Part shown: positions 28,961 through 40,359 of the stretch, one piece after another
Layout: each line of letters begins with the position of its first letter
Numbering within the stretch: position 1 is the stretch's first letter
Source of the DNA: Prorocentrum cordatum
Lineage: Eukaryota; Sar; Dinophyceae; Prorocentrales; Prorocentraceae
Assembly (NCBI GenBank): GCA_963575745.1
Contig: CAUYUJ010016300.1
Location: 78,813-142,812, forward strand
DNA: 64,000 bases
Reading direction: 5' to 3'
Position numbers and translations under genes: made by a program
Notes under the pieces: generated by a model
Told to the model about the DNA's origin: nothing
Databases searched by the model: none
Seen by the model: only the letters and a program-made list of their open reading frames with translations

Positions 28961-29590
28961 GAGCCACCCGCGACCCACCCTGCGACCCACCCAAAATTTT
29001 CGGCGCCTGCGGCGGGTTTCTTTTGCATTCGTATCAGGTGGAGAACCTGCGACCCACCCGCGACCCAGACCGCTTTCAGTGTACAAATCAAAATTTTCGG
29101 CGCCTGCGGCGGGCTGTTTTTGAATTCCTTCCAGGTGGAAGTGGAGAGCCCGCGACCGACCCGCGACCCAAACTACGTTCACTGAACAAGCCACAACTTT
29201 GGCGCCTGCGGCGGGCTTCTTTTGCATTCGTTCCAGGAGGACAACCTGCGACCCAAACCGCGTTCAGTGTACAAATCAAATTTTCGGCGCCTGCGGCGGG
29301 CTGTTTCTGAATTCCTTCAGGTGGAGGTGGAGAGCCCGCGACCCACCCGCGACCCAAAGTACGTTCACTGAACAAGCCAAAGATTCGGCGCCTGCGGCGG
29401 GCTTCTTTTGCATTCGTTCCGGGTGGCCCACCAGCGATCCCCCCCGCGCTGAACTTGTCAGAGCACGTAAATCGGCGCTTGCGGCGGGTTTGCTCGCATT
29501 GGTTTGTGAAAGCGCTCTCGTGCCATTCCCCCGATCGGGCCCACGTTGACTCTACAACAACACATCGGCGCCTGCGGCGGGGCTGTGTCT
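28961..29590. repeat. Tandem minisatellite with dimeric higher-order structure
   Basis: The core CGGCGCCTGCGGCGGG recurs at 29001, 29098, 29200, 29285, 29386, 29472 and 29566, giving units of 85-102 bp. Two unit types alternate: type A has TTCTTTTGCATTCG after the core (29001, 29200, 29386) and type B has CTGTTT and TGAATTCCTTC (29098, 29285). This gives a dimer of about 190 bp. Linkers carry repeated CGACCCACC words. Confidence 0.85.
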
Positions 29591-29599
29591 GAACACGTT

Positions 29600-29669
29600 C
29601 ATTGACAATCCAGTTGCCTGCTGCCGCGGAGGAGGGAAGGAGGAGCAGGGCGAGGAGCAGGAGGAGGAA

Positions 29670-29723
<54 letters not shown>

Positions 29724-30100
29724 GACGAGGACGAGGACGAGGACGAAGAGGAGGCCGACGACGAGGGCGAGGAGGAAATGGGAGGAAAAGGAGGGGGGAC
29801 GGAGGGGGACGACGAGAAAGGAGGGAGGAGGAGGGGGAGGAGGAGGAGGAGGAGGAGGAGGACGACGACGACGACGGAAAGGAGGAGGGGTGAGGATCGG
29901 GATGGAGGAGGAAGAGGAGGAGGAGGAGGAGAAAGAGGGGGAGGAAGAGGAGGATGAGGAGGAAAAGGAGGAAGAGGAGGATGAGGTGGAGGAGGAGGCG
30001 GACGACGACGACGACGATGAGGACGAGGACGTGGACGAGGAAGAGGAGGAGGAGGAGCAGGAGGAGGAGGAGGAGGAGGAGGAGGAGGAGGGTGCCATCG
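29600..30100 (+). repeat. (GAC)n and (GAG)n tracts
   Basis: About 50 bp of GAC repeats near 29668-29720, grading into GAGGAC and GGA repeats to about 30090. All frames give acidic or basic homopolymers. Confidence 0.9.
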
Positions 30101-30185
30101 ACAGGGAAGGTGCGGGCCACGAGGTCCGCTGGCTCGACGCCCGCGTCCGCCCCCTCACTCTTATCCGCAATTGCGGGGTGCTGCG

Positions 30186-30323
30186 TAGGGTGCAGGGTCC
30201 TTCAAACAGTACACAGAAGGTCCAGGAGGGTGGGGGTGTCAGAGGGAGTGTGGGGACCCAGCGTCTTGTTTTGTAGGGTGCATGGTCCCTAAAACAGTAC
30301 ACACAGAAGGTCCAGGAGGGTGG
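30186..30323. repeat. 88-bp direct repeat pair
   Basis: TAGGGTGCAGGGTCC... at 30186 and TAGGGTGCATGGTCC... at 30274 share about 48 bp, including CAGAAGGTCCAGGAGGG. Confidence 0.8.
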
Positions 30324-30859
30324 TTCCAAGAGCAGAGATCCCGAGGGATGGGCTGGAGGTCTGGGGATGTCAGACGTGGTAGGGGCAGTGTGAAGGTCAG
30401 GGTGGGTTCCAGACCAGGAATTGCCGTGCGGGGCGCGGAAATTACGGGGTGGGGGGCTAGAGAACAGGACGTAGTGTCTCTAACCTGGCCCTTCATTTCA
30501 CACGCCTCTGGGGTTGGCGGATATGTGGGATGAGGTGAGACCGCGAAAGCGTTTGCGAGGGAAGGTTAGCCTCGCCGCCGTCGCCCTCTGCCAAACCCAG
30601 GCTGGCTGAGGCGACCTTGGGGGCTCGGAATTCTATTTCGTCTGCACAGACGGCTTCCCATCTAGCCTCGTCTCCCCAAACAAATGTAGATGTGTGGGTG
30701 CCTGCACACATACGTGCATCTTGGGAGTGGCTCCTTGGTGAGCCCAAAGCTCAGCAGGAGGATCCCACGTCTGCGGAGGGGCACACGGGACGGTGTGTGG
30801 GGGCGCGGGCACCACAGGGCGTTGTCGGGAAAGCCGAGATGGCTTCGAGATGGCCGGGC
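30324..30859. other. Spacer without recognised gene
   Basis: Mixed-composition DNA. Several short open frames are present on both strands; none shows a known motif or clear coding bias. Confidence 0.4.
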
Positions 30860-31800
30860 CAGAGAAGAGGCTCCCCAGAAGCTCCGAGAGGGCCCCAAGA
30901 GTACGTCCAGAGGCCCCGACCAGGAGAATTCATTTTCGCTGTTTCGATGTCCGGTTTCCCTCCATGTTTGTTTTCGAAGCGTCCACGACGGCCCAAGAGG
31001 CGTCCATGATCGCCCCAGGACGCCCCAAAAGAACCACCCACGGTTTTCTATCCGACCCCCAAACCCAAGAGGCTTCCAAGAGAGCCAAGACAGTTTTTAA
31101 GATAGCCCACGATGGCTCCAAGAGGGTCGCACAGGCTCGCAAGAAACTTTCCGAGGGCCCCAGGAGGACATCACAGAGGCCTCCGACAGGCTAGCATCAT
31201 TGATATGTTGCATGCGTTCTGCTTTGGGCGTCCTCGCCTCTTTTTGATTGAATGGCGTTTGCGACGGTTTCAGGCCTCCAGGATCGTCCCAAGCCGGCCC
31301 AACAGGGTCCCACGAAGCCCTCCAGCTGGCCCGAGAGATGAGCGCAAGCCAAGAGGCTTCCAAAAGAGCCCCAAGAGTCCCTGGACGTCTGCGGCAAGAC
31401 GGCCAAGATGGCCCAAGATGGCACTAAGAGGATCGACGAGGCTCCAAAGACGTTCCGAGAAAGCCCCAGGAGGATGCCCCAGGGGCTCCCAGCAAGCGGT
31501 TTCGCTGATTCGTCAAAATTTTGCTTTGTGATATGTCACAGTTCTCCCCCTCTTGTGGCTGGTAGAGCGTCCACAAGGGCCCTGCAGGCCTCCAAGATTG
31601 CCCCGCCACGGCTCCAGAGGGCCCCTGAGAGGCTCTCCAGCGGGCCGAAAGAGCCCCAAGAGATCTTAATACGACGCCGAGATGCCAGCAGGACCCCAAG
31701 ACGGCCTCAGTGGGGCCAAGATGGCGCTGGCAAGCCTCCCTGGGGACTCGCGGCAGGCCCGGGGAGCCCACAAAAGACCATCACAGGGAGCCAAGGCCGC
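30860..31800. repeat. CCAAGA short-period repeat array with AT-richer islands
   Basis: Words such as GCCCCAAGAG and CCAAGATGGCCC repeat over nearly 1 kb, in the opposite orientation to the 25.5, 28 and 40 kb arrays. AT-richer islands of about 70-80 bp interrupt it near 30925-30985, 31190-31275 and 31498-31560. Confidence 0.75.
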
Positions 31801-33330
31801 CCCCCTAACGCTCAAGAGCGCTCCAGTGTGCACAACCGCCGCTGCTCCGCGAGGGCCACAGCTCATCCCCACGACTCTCCTCCCCTCCCACCAGCACAAG
31901 AACTTCCCCACGAGTGCACACCAGTGTTGCCTGAACATGAAACCCAGCGCCTTCCGGAACACGTCCGCCACGTCCGCCAGAGCCCCGCAGTGGGGGGGGC
32001 ACAGGGGCATGAGCGGACGAGACGTGATGGACAGGGTCAAAGGACAGGCGGAGAGGGAAGAGCGCAGAGAGGGAGGCGGAGGATGTCGGAAAAGGGGATC
32101 CTGTGGGGGAGCCTGCGGAGGCACCTGGGCACAGCCTGCCCTGCCCCAAGGTGGCTCCATAGTGCCTGGAGCTGCCCCACGGGGGTTCCCATAATCCCCC
32201 CCGAACGCTCGAAAGGCCCCCACTGGTGCCCTGGATGGCGCTCCCCCCTGCCCCGCCCCGCGACGGCCACAGGAGAGCCGCAGCAGCACCCGCCAACTGC
32301 CGCAAAGAGACCAGAAGGGGAGTCGGGGCGGAGGAGCGGGGCGTGCGCAGTAGGGTCATCAGCTGCTGTCACTGCTGCTGGTACACGCCGATCCTATTTC
32401 AAGAATCGATATGCTTTTGCTGTGGCTCGTTATTCTCTGGGAGGGCCTGAGCCCGATCTACTTCATCCGCCTTCCTACTTCATGTTTTTACCCACTTCTT
32501 CCGACCGACGGGTAATGAGCGTGGTGGGGGGTATCACGGGATTCTGGGGCGGGCCCAGGCTGCTGGGAATTACTTGCCTGGGGGGGCAGGGTATGCCGGG
32601 GCCTGCCAGCCAGGGCCTAAGGTCGTTTTCAACCTGTTCGGTGCAAGGTTGGACCACTGCCTTGAGTGAATGACGTAGGAGCGCCCGTGCGCTGTGTCTG
32701 GTGCATCGTCCACGACGGACCGCTGCACTTCCAAGTCTATAATGATTCGGATATTTGTTTCTCGGCGCCTACCCTACAGAATATGCCGCATCCAATACTG
32801 GGATTGCTTTCGACGCCTCGCCTCGCAGTAGCCTTCATCACAATTGCAGGCTGACCACGTGGCCTCAAGGTAGGCTGAGCTTGGTTCCAGAAATATTTTC
32901 CATGTGCTCATCTGTTTCCATCCGTGCGATGAGAGAAGTCGGTGTCGGTCGAGTATCTCTCTCGACGCGTACCGAGCACGTCCGTCTTTTTGCCACAGGG
33001 GGAAGGAGACAGAGCTCGAAGGGCCAGCTTTCCCCAAAAAGTGAGTGCCGTACCGTGGAGGACTTCGCTCGACTCTCCTGTGGTATCGGCTGCGCGTGCC
33101 GGGGTTCCGCCCGGGGCCCGCCTGGTGGGCGCCCTCCCCAGAGCTCAAGCGACGCCCCTCGTGCTGGGAGAGGGCGTGCCTGGCTTTCGCCCTGTGCCCT
33201 CGTGCCCGCCTGGCGCTCGTGGCCGCCTCGTGGGCGCTTCGTGCGCTGGGCGGTGTGGAGGGGACGAATGGTTGGGAGCCATGAAAGAACGGGACGGGAG
33301 GAAAGGCGAGGAAGAGACATAGGGAGACGG
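31801..33330. other. Mixed DNA without recognised gene
   Basis: 1.5 kb with several open frames on both strands, none with a known motif. A possible donor-like CAAGGTAGG at about 32873 is not supported by flanking coding sequence. Confidence 0.4.
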
Positions 33331-33334
33331 AGAG

Positions 33335-33452
33335 GAAGGGAGGAGGAGGAGGAGGAGGAGGAGGAGGAGAGGAGGAGGAGGAGGAGGAGGGGGAGGAAGG
33401 GGAGGAGGAGGAGGAGGAGGAGGAGGAGGAGGAGGAGGAGGAGGAGGAGGAT
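33335..33452 (+). repeat. (GGA)n tract
   Basis: About 110 bp of nearly pure GGA units. Confidence 0.9.
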
Positions 33453-33789
33453 GCCGAGGGTTCGCCCGGCGCCCGCCCGTGATCGCCAGGTTGGGCGCTG
33501 CGTAATGGGGGGATCGTAAGTGGGGGGGCGGCGAGTGTGGTCCGAAAAGGTACCCGAATGGTACCTAAACGAGCCCCCTGGGGCTCTGGAGGGGCCCGAA
33601 AGGGGCACGATAAGGGGCCCTTTTTTGACCCCCCCATTTGTGACCCCCCCATTAAGCCACGCCCAAGCCAGGTGGCCGCCTCGTCGGAGCCTCGTGCGCT
33701 GGGCGGGTGTGCCGACGTTCCGCGGCGTGCCCGCGCGTCGGCGCCTCGTGGGCGCCTCGTGCAGCGGGCGGCCGTGCGGTTGGCACCGC
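33453..33789. other. Spacer without recognised gene
   Basis: Contains a GGTACC-rich piece and CCCCCC runs. No feature is supported. Confidence 0.4.
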
Positions 33790-34045
33790 GCAGTTCTCGC
33801 CAGGCGGCTCGCTTGCACCACGCAGCTTGCACCGCAGAGCTTCTCGCACCGCGCAGCCTGCGCCAAACGGACTGCACCGCGCAGCCTGCACCGAGCAGCC
33901 TTCACCTCGTGGCCTGCACCGCACAGCTTGCCGCCACATGGATTGCGCTGCATGTGTCGCATCAGGGCTTGCACCACATAGCTTGCACCGCGTAGCTTCC
34001 ACCACATGGACTGCACTAGGAACACATTGATTGCACCACAGAGCT
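33790..34045. repeat. TTGCACCGCRYAGC minisatellite
   Basis: About 15 degenerate copies of a 14-16 bp unit (TTGCACCGCGCAGC, CTGCACCGCACAGC, TTGCACCACATAGC), with two longer units containing CCACATGGATTGC and CCACATGGACTGC. Confidence 0.85.
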
Positions 34046-34284
34046 TGAACATTCACAGTGCAATAACTTACAGTTTGGGGTCCACGGTGGTAAGCATGTG
34101 TCCTTCACTCTCCTCCTGCCTCTCCAAGTTGATGGCCTTGCACGTCAGCAGGCCGCTGACGGGAGCATTAGTTCGCCAGCAAGGTCGAGGGATCTTCGGC
34201 GCCAGCAGTGAGTGCGTCAAGCGTGTAAACTTGGACGCATATCTGCGGTATTCGAGGTGCCGGCGTGTGGAAGACGCTCTCCGT

Positions 34285-34315
<31 letters not shown>

Positions 34316-34989
34316 TCCCCCCCTTTCCCCGGGCCCTCCCCCTCAAGCGCGCCAGCCAACGCGAAATTCAGCAACGCCGTAGTTGAGTGGAAGGGGCGCA
34401 TTGCGGAAAACGCGGGGTCGACAGAACCTGCAGTTTGGCGAAGGGTACCTTTGTGCAGCTGCGTGTAGCGCGCAGGGCGTGGCCCTCTCCTCGTATGCTG
34501 CACGGCGATGCGTGGTAGTTCGATGAGGAGGAGGAGGAGGAGGAGGAGGAGGAGGAGGAGGGCGCCAGTCACGACGTAGGCCTGGGCGGTTTCAGAGTGT
34601 TTCAGCATGGCGTCGAGGAAGCAAGAAGAGGACGACGAATATCTGTCGAGGGGCCCAGGGGCTCCCGAGTCGAGCGCAGGGCTGGGGGCACCCTGGGCCA
34701 TGGACACCCTCGGCAGCCCCCCGAGAGCATGGCTCGCTCTCCAGGGGTCCCGCTCGTCTGGAAGCGAACCGGCTCCTTCGGGGGCCCCCAAACGGGGTGG
34801 CGACCACACCGTGTGGTGAGTCGGTGGGGCTTCGGGGTCCCCGCGCAGTTTTGGGACTCGAGGCCCTCTCCGAGGACGTCTCGGGCGACGGGGGCCTCCG
34901 GGGTCCCAAGAGACCGTGCGGCGACAGACCGTGCGCTGAGGCTTTTGGGGGGGTATCGAGAGGTCACCGCACGGCCTGCCGCCGCCACC
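34046..34989. other. Mixed DNA; possible small exon at 34607
   Basis: Contains (TCG)n near 34285-34310 and (GGA)n near 34525-34560. A 70-codon frame from the ATG at 34607 (MASRKQEEDDEYLSRGPGAP) runs to a stop at 34819. A donor-like GTG/GTGAGT sits at about 34812-34820, just at its end. This could be a small first exon, but there is no homology to support it. Confidence 0.3.
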
Positions 34990-35500
34990 GTTTCGGGACT
35001 CCAAGCTCCTCCGCGCTGGAGGCCTCCTGTCGCCGTCCGAAGAGGGCTCCCCGGATCCCGCTCGCCGTGGCTGCCGCGGCGTCTCTTTTTCGGCCGCCGC
35101 CCCTCCCTTGAAGGCCCGGCGGGTCCCGCTCGCGCGCGCCGTCGTGCGATGTTTGCGCCTCGTTGTTTTAGTGCTTCTGGGTCCCTGGGCCCCGCTTGCT
35201 CTGGTTGGCGCGGCTCGCCCATCGCCTCCGCCGTAAGGTCCCGTGTCCCGCTTGCTCTGGCCGCTGCGATGTTCGCATCGCCGCCCCAGGGTTCCTGGGC
35301 CCGTGGGTTCCGCTTGCTTCGGCTGTTGCTACAGAGCGCCCTGTTTCCGCTCGACCTGTCTGCCGCGTCAGTGTGCCCGGTCCCCGCCCGTGGGGGTCCC
35401 CCCGTCCCGCTCTTTTTTTGGCTGCCGCGAGTGTCGCGTCGTGGCCCCTGGGGTCTCTGCTCGGGCTTGCCCTCGGCTGCCGCGCCTCTCTCCAGCCGCT
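34990..35500. repeat. Degenerate CCCGCTTGCTCTGGCTGC repeats
   Basis: About seven copies of a TCCCGCTTGCTCTGG-type core followed by a GCTGCCGCG-type word, 50-80 bp apart. Related pieces occur near 36410-36460 and 37070-37185. Confidence 0.55.
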
Positions 35501-35514
35501 GCCCACCAGAGGAG

Positions 35515-35800
35515 AAGGAGGAGGAGGAGGAGGAGGAGGAGGAGGAGTGTAAACCCAAGTGCCATCAACGATGTTGGAATTAACCCTCCCTCCAAGCTCC
35601 CTCTTCACAGGCCCCTACAACGGTTCATTTCCATTGAGGGAACTGCCTCGTTTGAAGACAGCCGTCGGAAGATCCTGAAGCATGCCAAAAAATTGTTCTC
35701 GGGATAATAACGCCACGTATCAACCTGACTGCTGTAGCTTGGCGATCCGGAATCGTGCCATAACGCCATTGTTTGGATTTCAACACTGCGAACCAACATA
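35515..35800 (-). repeat. Dispersed repeat (GGA)n-GTGTAAACCCAAG, second copy at 56.57-56.70 kb
   Basis: A GGA run followed by GTGTAAACCCAAG. Some 100 bp farther right lies TCGGGATAATAACGCCA...GGCGATCCGGAATCGTGCC. The same order and similar words occur at 56576-56700. The function is not known. Confidence 0.6.
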
Positions 35801-35898
35801 ACTGTTGCACCCGCATAATCTTGAATCCGTCCAAAACACAAGTTTTGATACGTTGATCATGGGAATCCATGAAACTCTTGCAACTGTTTAAAACGGAT

Positions 35899-36100
35899 GT
35901 GCGCGGCGCTACGGCGAGAGCCACATTTTGAAAAGGAGCGGCCCTCAATCCGTGAAGTTCTTGTAATTTTTGTAAGACGATTCGTGCGCGGCGCTAAGGC
36001 GAGAGCCACATGTTGAAATCCACCCGCCCTCAATCCGACTGCAAATGTAAAAAAACGAGTGTGCACGGCGCTAAGGAGCTCAGGCGAAACGCCCGGCCCG
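35899..36100. repeat. Tandem GTGCGCGGCGCTAAGGCGAG repeats
   Basis: Three copies start at 35899, 35984 and 36061 (77-85 bp period), each with GGCGAGAGCCACAT or a decayed form and GCCCTCAATCCG. Related words appear near 40.05-40.14 kb. Confidence 0.65.
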
Positions 36101-36149
36101 CTCTAAAAATTGGCCTCGGGGTGCGACAGGGAGGAGTTGTCTACAAGGA

Positions 36150-36402
36150 GGAATGGAGCAGGAGGAAGAGAAGGAGGAGGAGGAGGAGGAGGAGGAGGAG
36201 GAGGAGCAGCAGGATGAGGAGGAGGATGATGATGATGGTGAGGAGGAGGAGGAGGAAAAGGATGAGGAGGAGGAGGAGGAGGAGGAGGAGAGAGGAGGAG
36301 GAAGAAGGAGGAGGAGAAGGAGGAGGAGGAGGAGAAGGGCGGAGGAGGAGGAGGAGGAGGAGGAGGAGGAGGGAAGGAGGAGGGAGGAGGGAGGAGGGAG
36401 GA
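36150..36402 (+). repeat. (GGA)n tract, left arm of a large purine/pyrimidine fold-back
   Basis: About 250 bp of GGA-type repeats. It is followed after about 115 bp by 540 bp of CCT-type repeats on the same strand, so the two could pair. Confidence 0.85.
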
Positions 36403-36514
36403 GGAGGCCCTGGCTCCCGCCTGCCTTCGGCTGCTGCGACGTGCCTGTCGCTGCGCGCGAGGCCCCGGGCCCCACGGGGCCAGGCCGCCCGGCCCTCGCT
36501 GCCCCTCGCCCTTG

Positions 36515-37060
36515 CCGGCTGCTCCTCCTTCTCCTCCTCCTCCTCCTCCTCCTCTTTCTCCTCCTCCTCCTCCTCCTCCTCCTCCTCCTCCTCCTCCTCC
36601 TCCCTCTTTCTCCTCCTCCCCTTCTCCTCCTCCTCCTCCTCCTCCTCCTCCTCCTCTTGTCTCCTCCTCTTTCTCCTTCTCCTTCTCCTCTCCTCCTCCT
36701 CCTCCTCCTCCTCCTCCTCCTCCTCCTCCTCCTCCACCTCCTCCTCTTTCTCCTCTCCTTCTCCTCCTCCTCCTCCTCCTCCCTTCTCCTCTCTGTCTCC
36801 TCCCTTTCTCCTCCTCCTCCTCCTCCTCCTCCTCTGTCTCCTCCCTCTTTTCTACTCCTCCTCCTCCTCCTCCTCCTCCTCCTCCTCCTCTTTCTCCTCC
36901 TCACTCCGCCCTCTCTTTCTCCTCCTTCTCCTCTTTTTCCTCCTCCTCCTCCTCCTCCTCCTCCTCCTCCTCCTCCTCTTCCTCTGTCTCCTCCTCTTTC
37001 TCCTCCTCCTCCTCCTCCTTCTCCTCCTCCTCCTCCTCCTCCTCCTGTTCCTGGGGCGGC
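36515..37060 (+). repeat. (CCT)n tract, right arm of the fold-back
   Basis: About 540 bp of CCT-type repeats with CTCCTCTTTCTCC and CTGTCTCC variants. The 36403-36514 spacer contains a CCCGC...CTTCGGCTGCTGC repeat like those at 35 kb. Confidence 0.85.
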
Positions 37061-37291
37061 GTGCCCCCTGCTGGGGGGCGGCTGCCGGCCGCGCCCTGGC
37101 TGCCGCGCGTGCCTCGTGCGCTCCGGGTTGCCTCCTCGTGCCTCTGCGCGTCCCGCTTGTCTGCTTCGGGCTGTCTTGGCGGATTTGGAGCGCTGGCCGG
37201 TGAGCTTGCCTGCCCCCAGGGAGGAGGAGGAGGAGGAGGATTTGACCTGGATCCTGGACCCCATGGGCCAGGTCCTCTTCCTCATTCTCTA

Positions 37292-37470
37292 GGCCTCCTA
37301 GATGGGGTCGGAGTAGATGGGGTCGGAGGATCGGGCCGTATCGGCAACGCATCGCCGATGCGGCTGGATGTGGAGCCCGATGTGCGCCACGTCGACGTCG
37401 CCGACGTCGACGATGCACCGCCGGTGCACGATCCTCCGACCACATCTACTCCAACCCCATATAGGAGGCC
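37292..37470. mobile_element. 179-bp fold-back (MITE-like) element
   Basis: The first 42 bp (GGCCTCCTAGATGGGGTCGG onward) and the last 42 bp are inverted copies matching at 39 of 42 positions. The 95-bp interior holds smaller palindromes (GCATCGCCGATGC, CGTCGACGTCGCCGACG). I could not find a clear target-site duplication. Size and structure fit a MITE or a stable hairpin transcript. Confidence 0.7.
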
Positions 37471-38239
37471 GCTATGGTGCTGGCCTGCTTGCCCACCCTT
37501 CCCGCCGTCTTTCGTCTCGGCTGCGCCTCTGTACCTCCCGGGTCTTTTGTTCGTTCGTTCTGTTGTCGATCAGTCGGCATGTCACCGACCCGTCCCTGGG
37601 GTCTGTGCAAGGTCTGCAGGCTTAGGCTTGACAGCTCCCATCGCCCAAATCGGATGAGAGTGCCAGCCTGCGCAGAGCATCGTGCTGCCGAGCGTGTGTA
37701 CGAGCGAGAGCGAGATGAGCAGACGGACGAGAAGGCAGGCTGACCGGGTGGTAGCAGTCCACAGTCATTTCAAGCTCCTCGCCTTGTATCTTGCCTGGCC
37801 TCTTCTGCCGCGCTTGCCGTTGGCGTGGCGGCATCGAGTTGGTTGCCGCATCTCTTTGTAGGCATATTCGCATGCAGGTGGTGAGTTCGTTGCCCAGCTG
37901 GAAGTTTACCATCGGCATCGCCATCACGACCGCCCCCACTACCACTACCTGCACCCCCCTGGCCAACGCCGTCAGAACGGGCAATGCTGTCCCCCCCCTT
38001 GTCCCACGTAAACTCGGGCGGTGGTGCAGTGGCGAGGGGGCGTGCTTTCTTTTCCCAGGCGGGGGAGTGCACTGCGTGCCGCGTTCCCATGTTTTGTTTT
38101 GCCCCCTCTCCTTTCCTCCCTTCCCTCTCTCCTCCCTGTTACTTTCTTCCGGTCGCCTTCGCTCCTGCGGCCTTTCTCCCCGCCTTCTCCTCCCCATTCC
38201 TCTCCCTCACCTGTACCTCCTTCTCCCAGTCGATCCTCT
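37471..38239. other. Mixed DNA without recognised gene
   Basis: Both strands have open frames near 37780-38000. The minus-strand reading (LTALARGVQVVVVGAVV, then FQLGNELTTCMRICLQRDAA) looks the more protein-like, but I recognise no family. Confidence 0.3.
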
Positions 38240-38870
38240 GCCGTATAAGGCACTCTTGAAGCCCACCTCGGGACATCTTCGGCCACGTTGGGGCCATAGT
38301 CGGCCATCTTGGGGGCCTCAGCGTTCGGGAGATGCGTTGACGAGCCCCCCCTTCAGGAAACCTGATTCTGGACTTCCTGGGAGGTGTTGGAAAAGGGAGA
38401 AGAAGGGCAGCCAGCGTCTCGCGCGCCCTGCCATCCCTGGCAAGTGGGATCAGCGGATGTCAGGCGGACGGATGGTGCGGTATTCACTTTCGCACATGAC
38501 GTCTGGCGCCCCGCAAGTCCTCTGATGATAGTTTGGCCCGGCTCCCAGCTGCTGGCAATCACCTGAGGCGTTGTCATGCCTCTTCTCCCTCCTCCCATCG
38601 TGCTTTCTCCTCCCTCCTCCCCCTCCTCCTCTCTAATCCCCCCATGGTGCACCTTCTCCTCGATCCTCGCCCCTCCCCTCTCCTCCTTCCTGCTCTCCGT
38701 CCTCTCCGTCCTCCCCGGCCCCTCTCCTCCCACAGTGCCTCGTGCTCCCTCCTCTCCTTCCCGAGGCCTTGCCGCCCAGGCTCGGTGGTCGGCCTCTCGG
38801 AAGACGCCGGGGCCCGTCCACGGCCACGCGGTCAGTCGAGAGCTCGCCCTGCCCCAGCCGCGCCGAGAGG
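38240..38870. other. Short CTTGGG array piece and C/T-rich DNA
   Basis: 38240-38320 has CTCTTGAAGCC, CATCTTCGGCC and CATCTTGGGGGCC words of the dispersed array family. The rest is C/T-rich with no gene seen. Confidence 0.4.
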
Positions 38871-38874
38871 GAAG

Positions 38875-39865
38875 GGAAGGAGGAGGGAGGAGGAGGAGGA
38901 GGAGGAGGAGGAGGAGGAGGAGGAGGAGGAGGAGGAGGAGGGGGGGAAGGAGAAGAAGGAAGGAGAAGGAGGAGGGGGGGAAGGGAAGGAGAGGGAAGGA
39001 GGAGGAGGAGGAGGAGGAGGAGGAGGGGAAGGAGAAAGAAGGGAAGGAGGAGAGGGGAAGAGGAGGAGGGGGGGATGGAGAGGGGGGAGGAAAGGCCAGG
39101 TGCGCGCGCGCGCCACGTTGCGCATTTTTTCTCTATCCGCGGACGCGTGTGGTCGCCGACCTGCAATCCAACAGCAGAAACACCTCGTGCTATGCGAACT
39201 TATCGAGGGGGTGAGGAGGAGGAGGAGGAGGAGGAGGAGGAGGAGGAGGAGGAGGACTGAGGAGAAGGAAGAGGAGGACGGAGGAAGACGGAGGATAGAG
39301 GGAGGGACGGAGGAGGAGGAGGAGGAGGAGGATGAGGAGGGAGGAGGAGGAAGGAGGAGGAGGAGGAGGAGGAGGAGGAGAAGGCAAGGGTAGGGGGAGG
39401 AGGGGGAGGAGGGAGGAGGAGGAGGAGGAGGAGAGGAGGAGGAGGAGGAGGAGGAGGGAGGAGCGGAGGAGGGAGGAGGGAGGAGGGAGGAGGGAGGAGG
39501 GAGGAGGGAGGAGGGAGGAGGGAGGGAGGAGGAGGGAGGAGGGAGGAGGAGCGAGGGAGGAGGGAGGAGGGCAGGAGGGAGGGAGGGAGGAGGGAGGAGG
39601 GAGGAGGAGGAGGGAGGAGGGAGGAGGGGAGGAGGGAGGGAGGGAGGAGGGAGGAGGGAGGAGGGAGGAGGGAGGAGGGAGGAGGTGAGGACGGGAGGAG
39701 GGAGGAGGGAGGAGGGAGGAGGGAGGAGGGAGGAGGGAGGAGGAGGAGGAGGAGGAGGAGGAGGAGGAGGAGGAGGAGGAGGAGAGGAGGAGGGGAGGGG
39801 GAGGAGGGAGGAGGAGGAGGAGGAGGAGGAGGAGGAGGAGGAGGAGGAGGAGGAGGATGTGGCGC
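38875..39865 (+). repeat. (GGA)n and (GGGAGGA)n purine satellite
   Basis: Two blocks (about 38878-39105 and 39208-39865), separated by about 100 bp of unique DNA. The second contains about 300 bp of a 7-bp GGGAGGA unit between GGA runs. Confidence 0.9.
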
Positions 39866-40359
39866 GTGGGCAGGAGGATGAGGGGGAGAAAAGGGACGCG
39901 GACGAACAGCAACAGCAGGAATTGGAGCGGAAGGAGCGGGAGGAACAGGAGGACCAGGGGCAGGCGGAGGAGGGGAAATGAAGGGGGCTACGACGATGAC
40001 AGGAAAGACAACGATGAAGAACGACTCGGATTCAGAAAAGTGGCCCGTGCTGGGGCGAGAGCGCCACTCTGATTTGCAGGAGCAATCGCCGATCTGAAAA
40101 CGAGGCCTACGCTGCAGCGGGAGCACCATTTTGAAGCACCGGAGGAAACTGGATTGTGAAACACAACAGAAACATTTTTCGAAATCCTGTGTGGATCCAA
40201 AAACAGCACGCGGAGAGTGTCGAACATCTTCTGGACGGAGTCCGGGGGGAGAGGAGAATAGTATTCTACAGGCTTGCGCCACATCCGCCGACCCCTATAT
40301 CTACGTAATGGCCTTCGGCCCATCCCGCCGCCGTGCCTGGGTTGTGGGTCATAGGCCTC

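Noticed and set aside
29602-30276. Long acidic or basic open frames over GAC/GGA tracts
   Set aside because: They are translations of microsatellites and appear in all frames. The same applies at 25.2, 33.3, 36.2, 38.9-39.9, 41.5, 47.8, 49.5, 50.6-51.3, 60.2 and 63.3-63.8 kb.
34597-35583. 328-aa plus-strand gene
   Set aside because: The frame runs through degenerate CCCGCTTGC repeats and a GGA tract and has no domain; the GC content explains the lack of stops.
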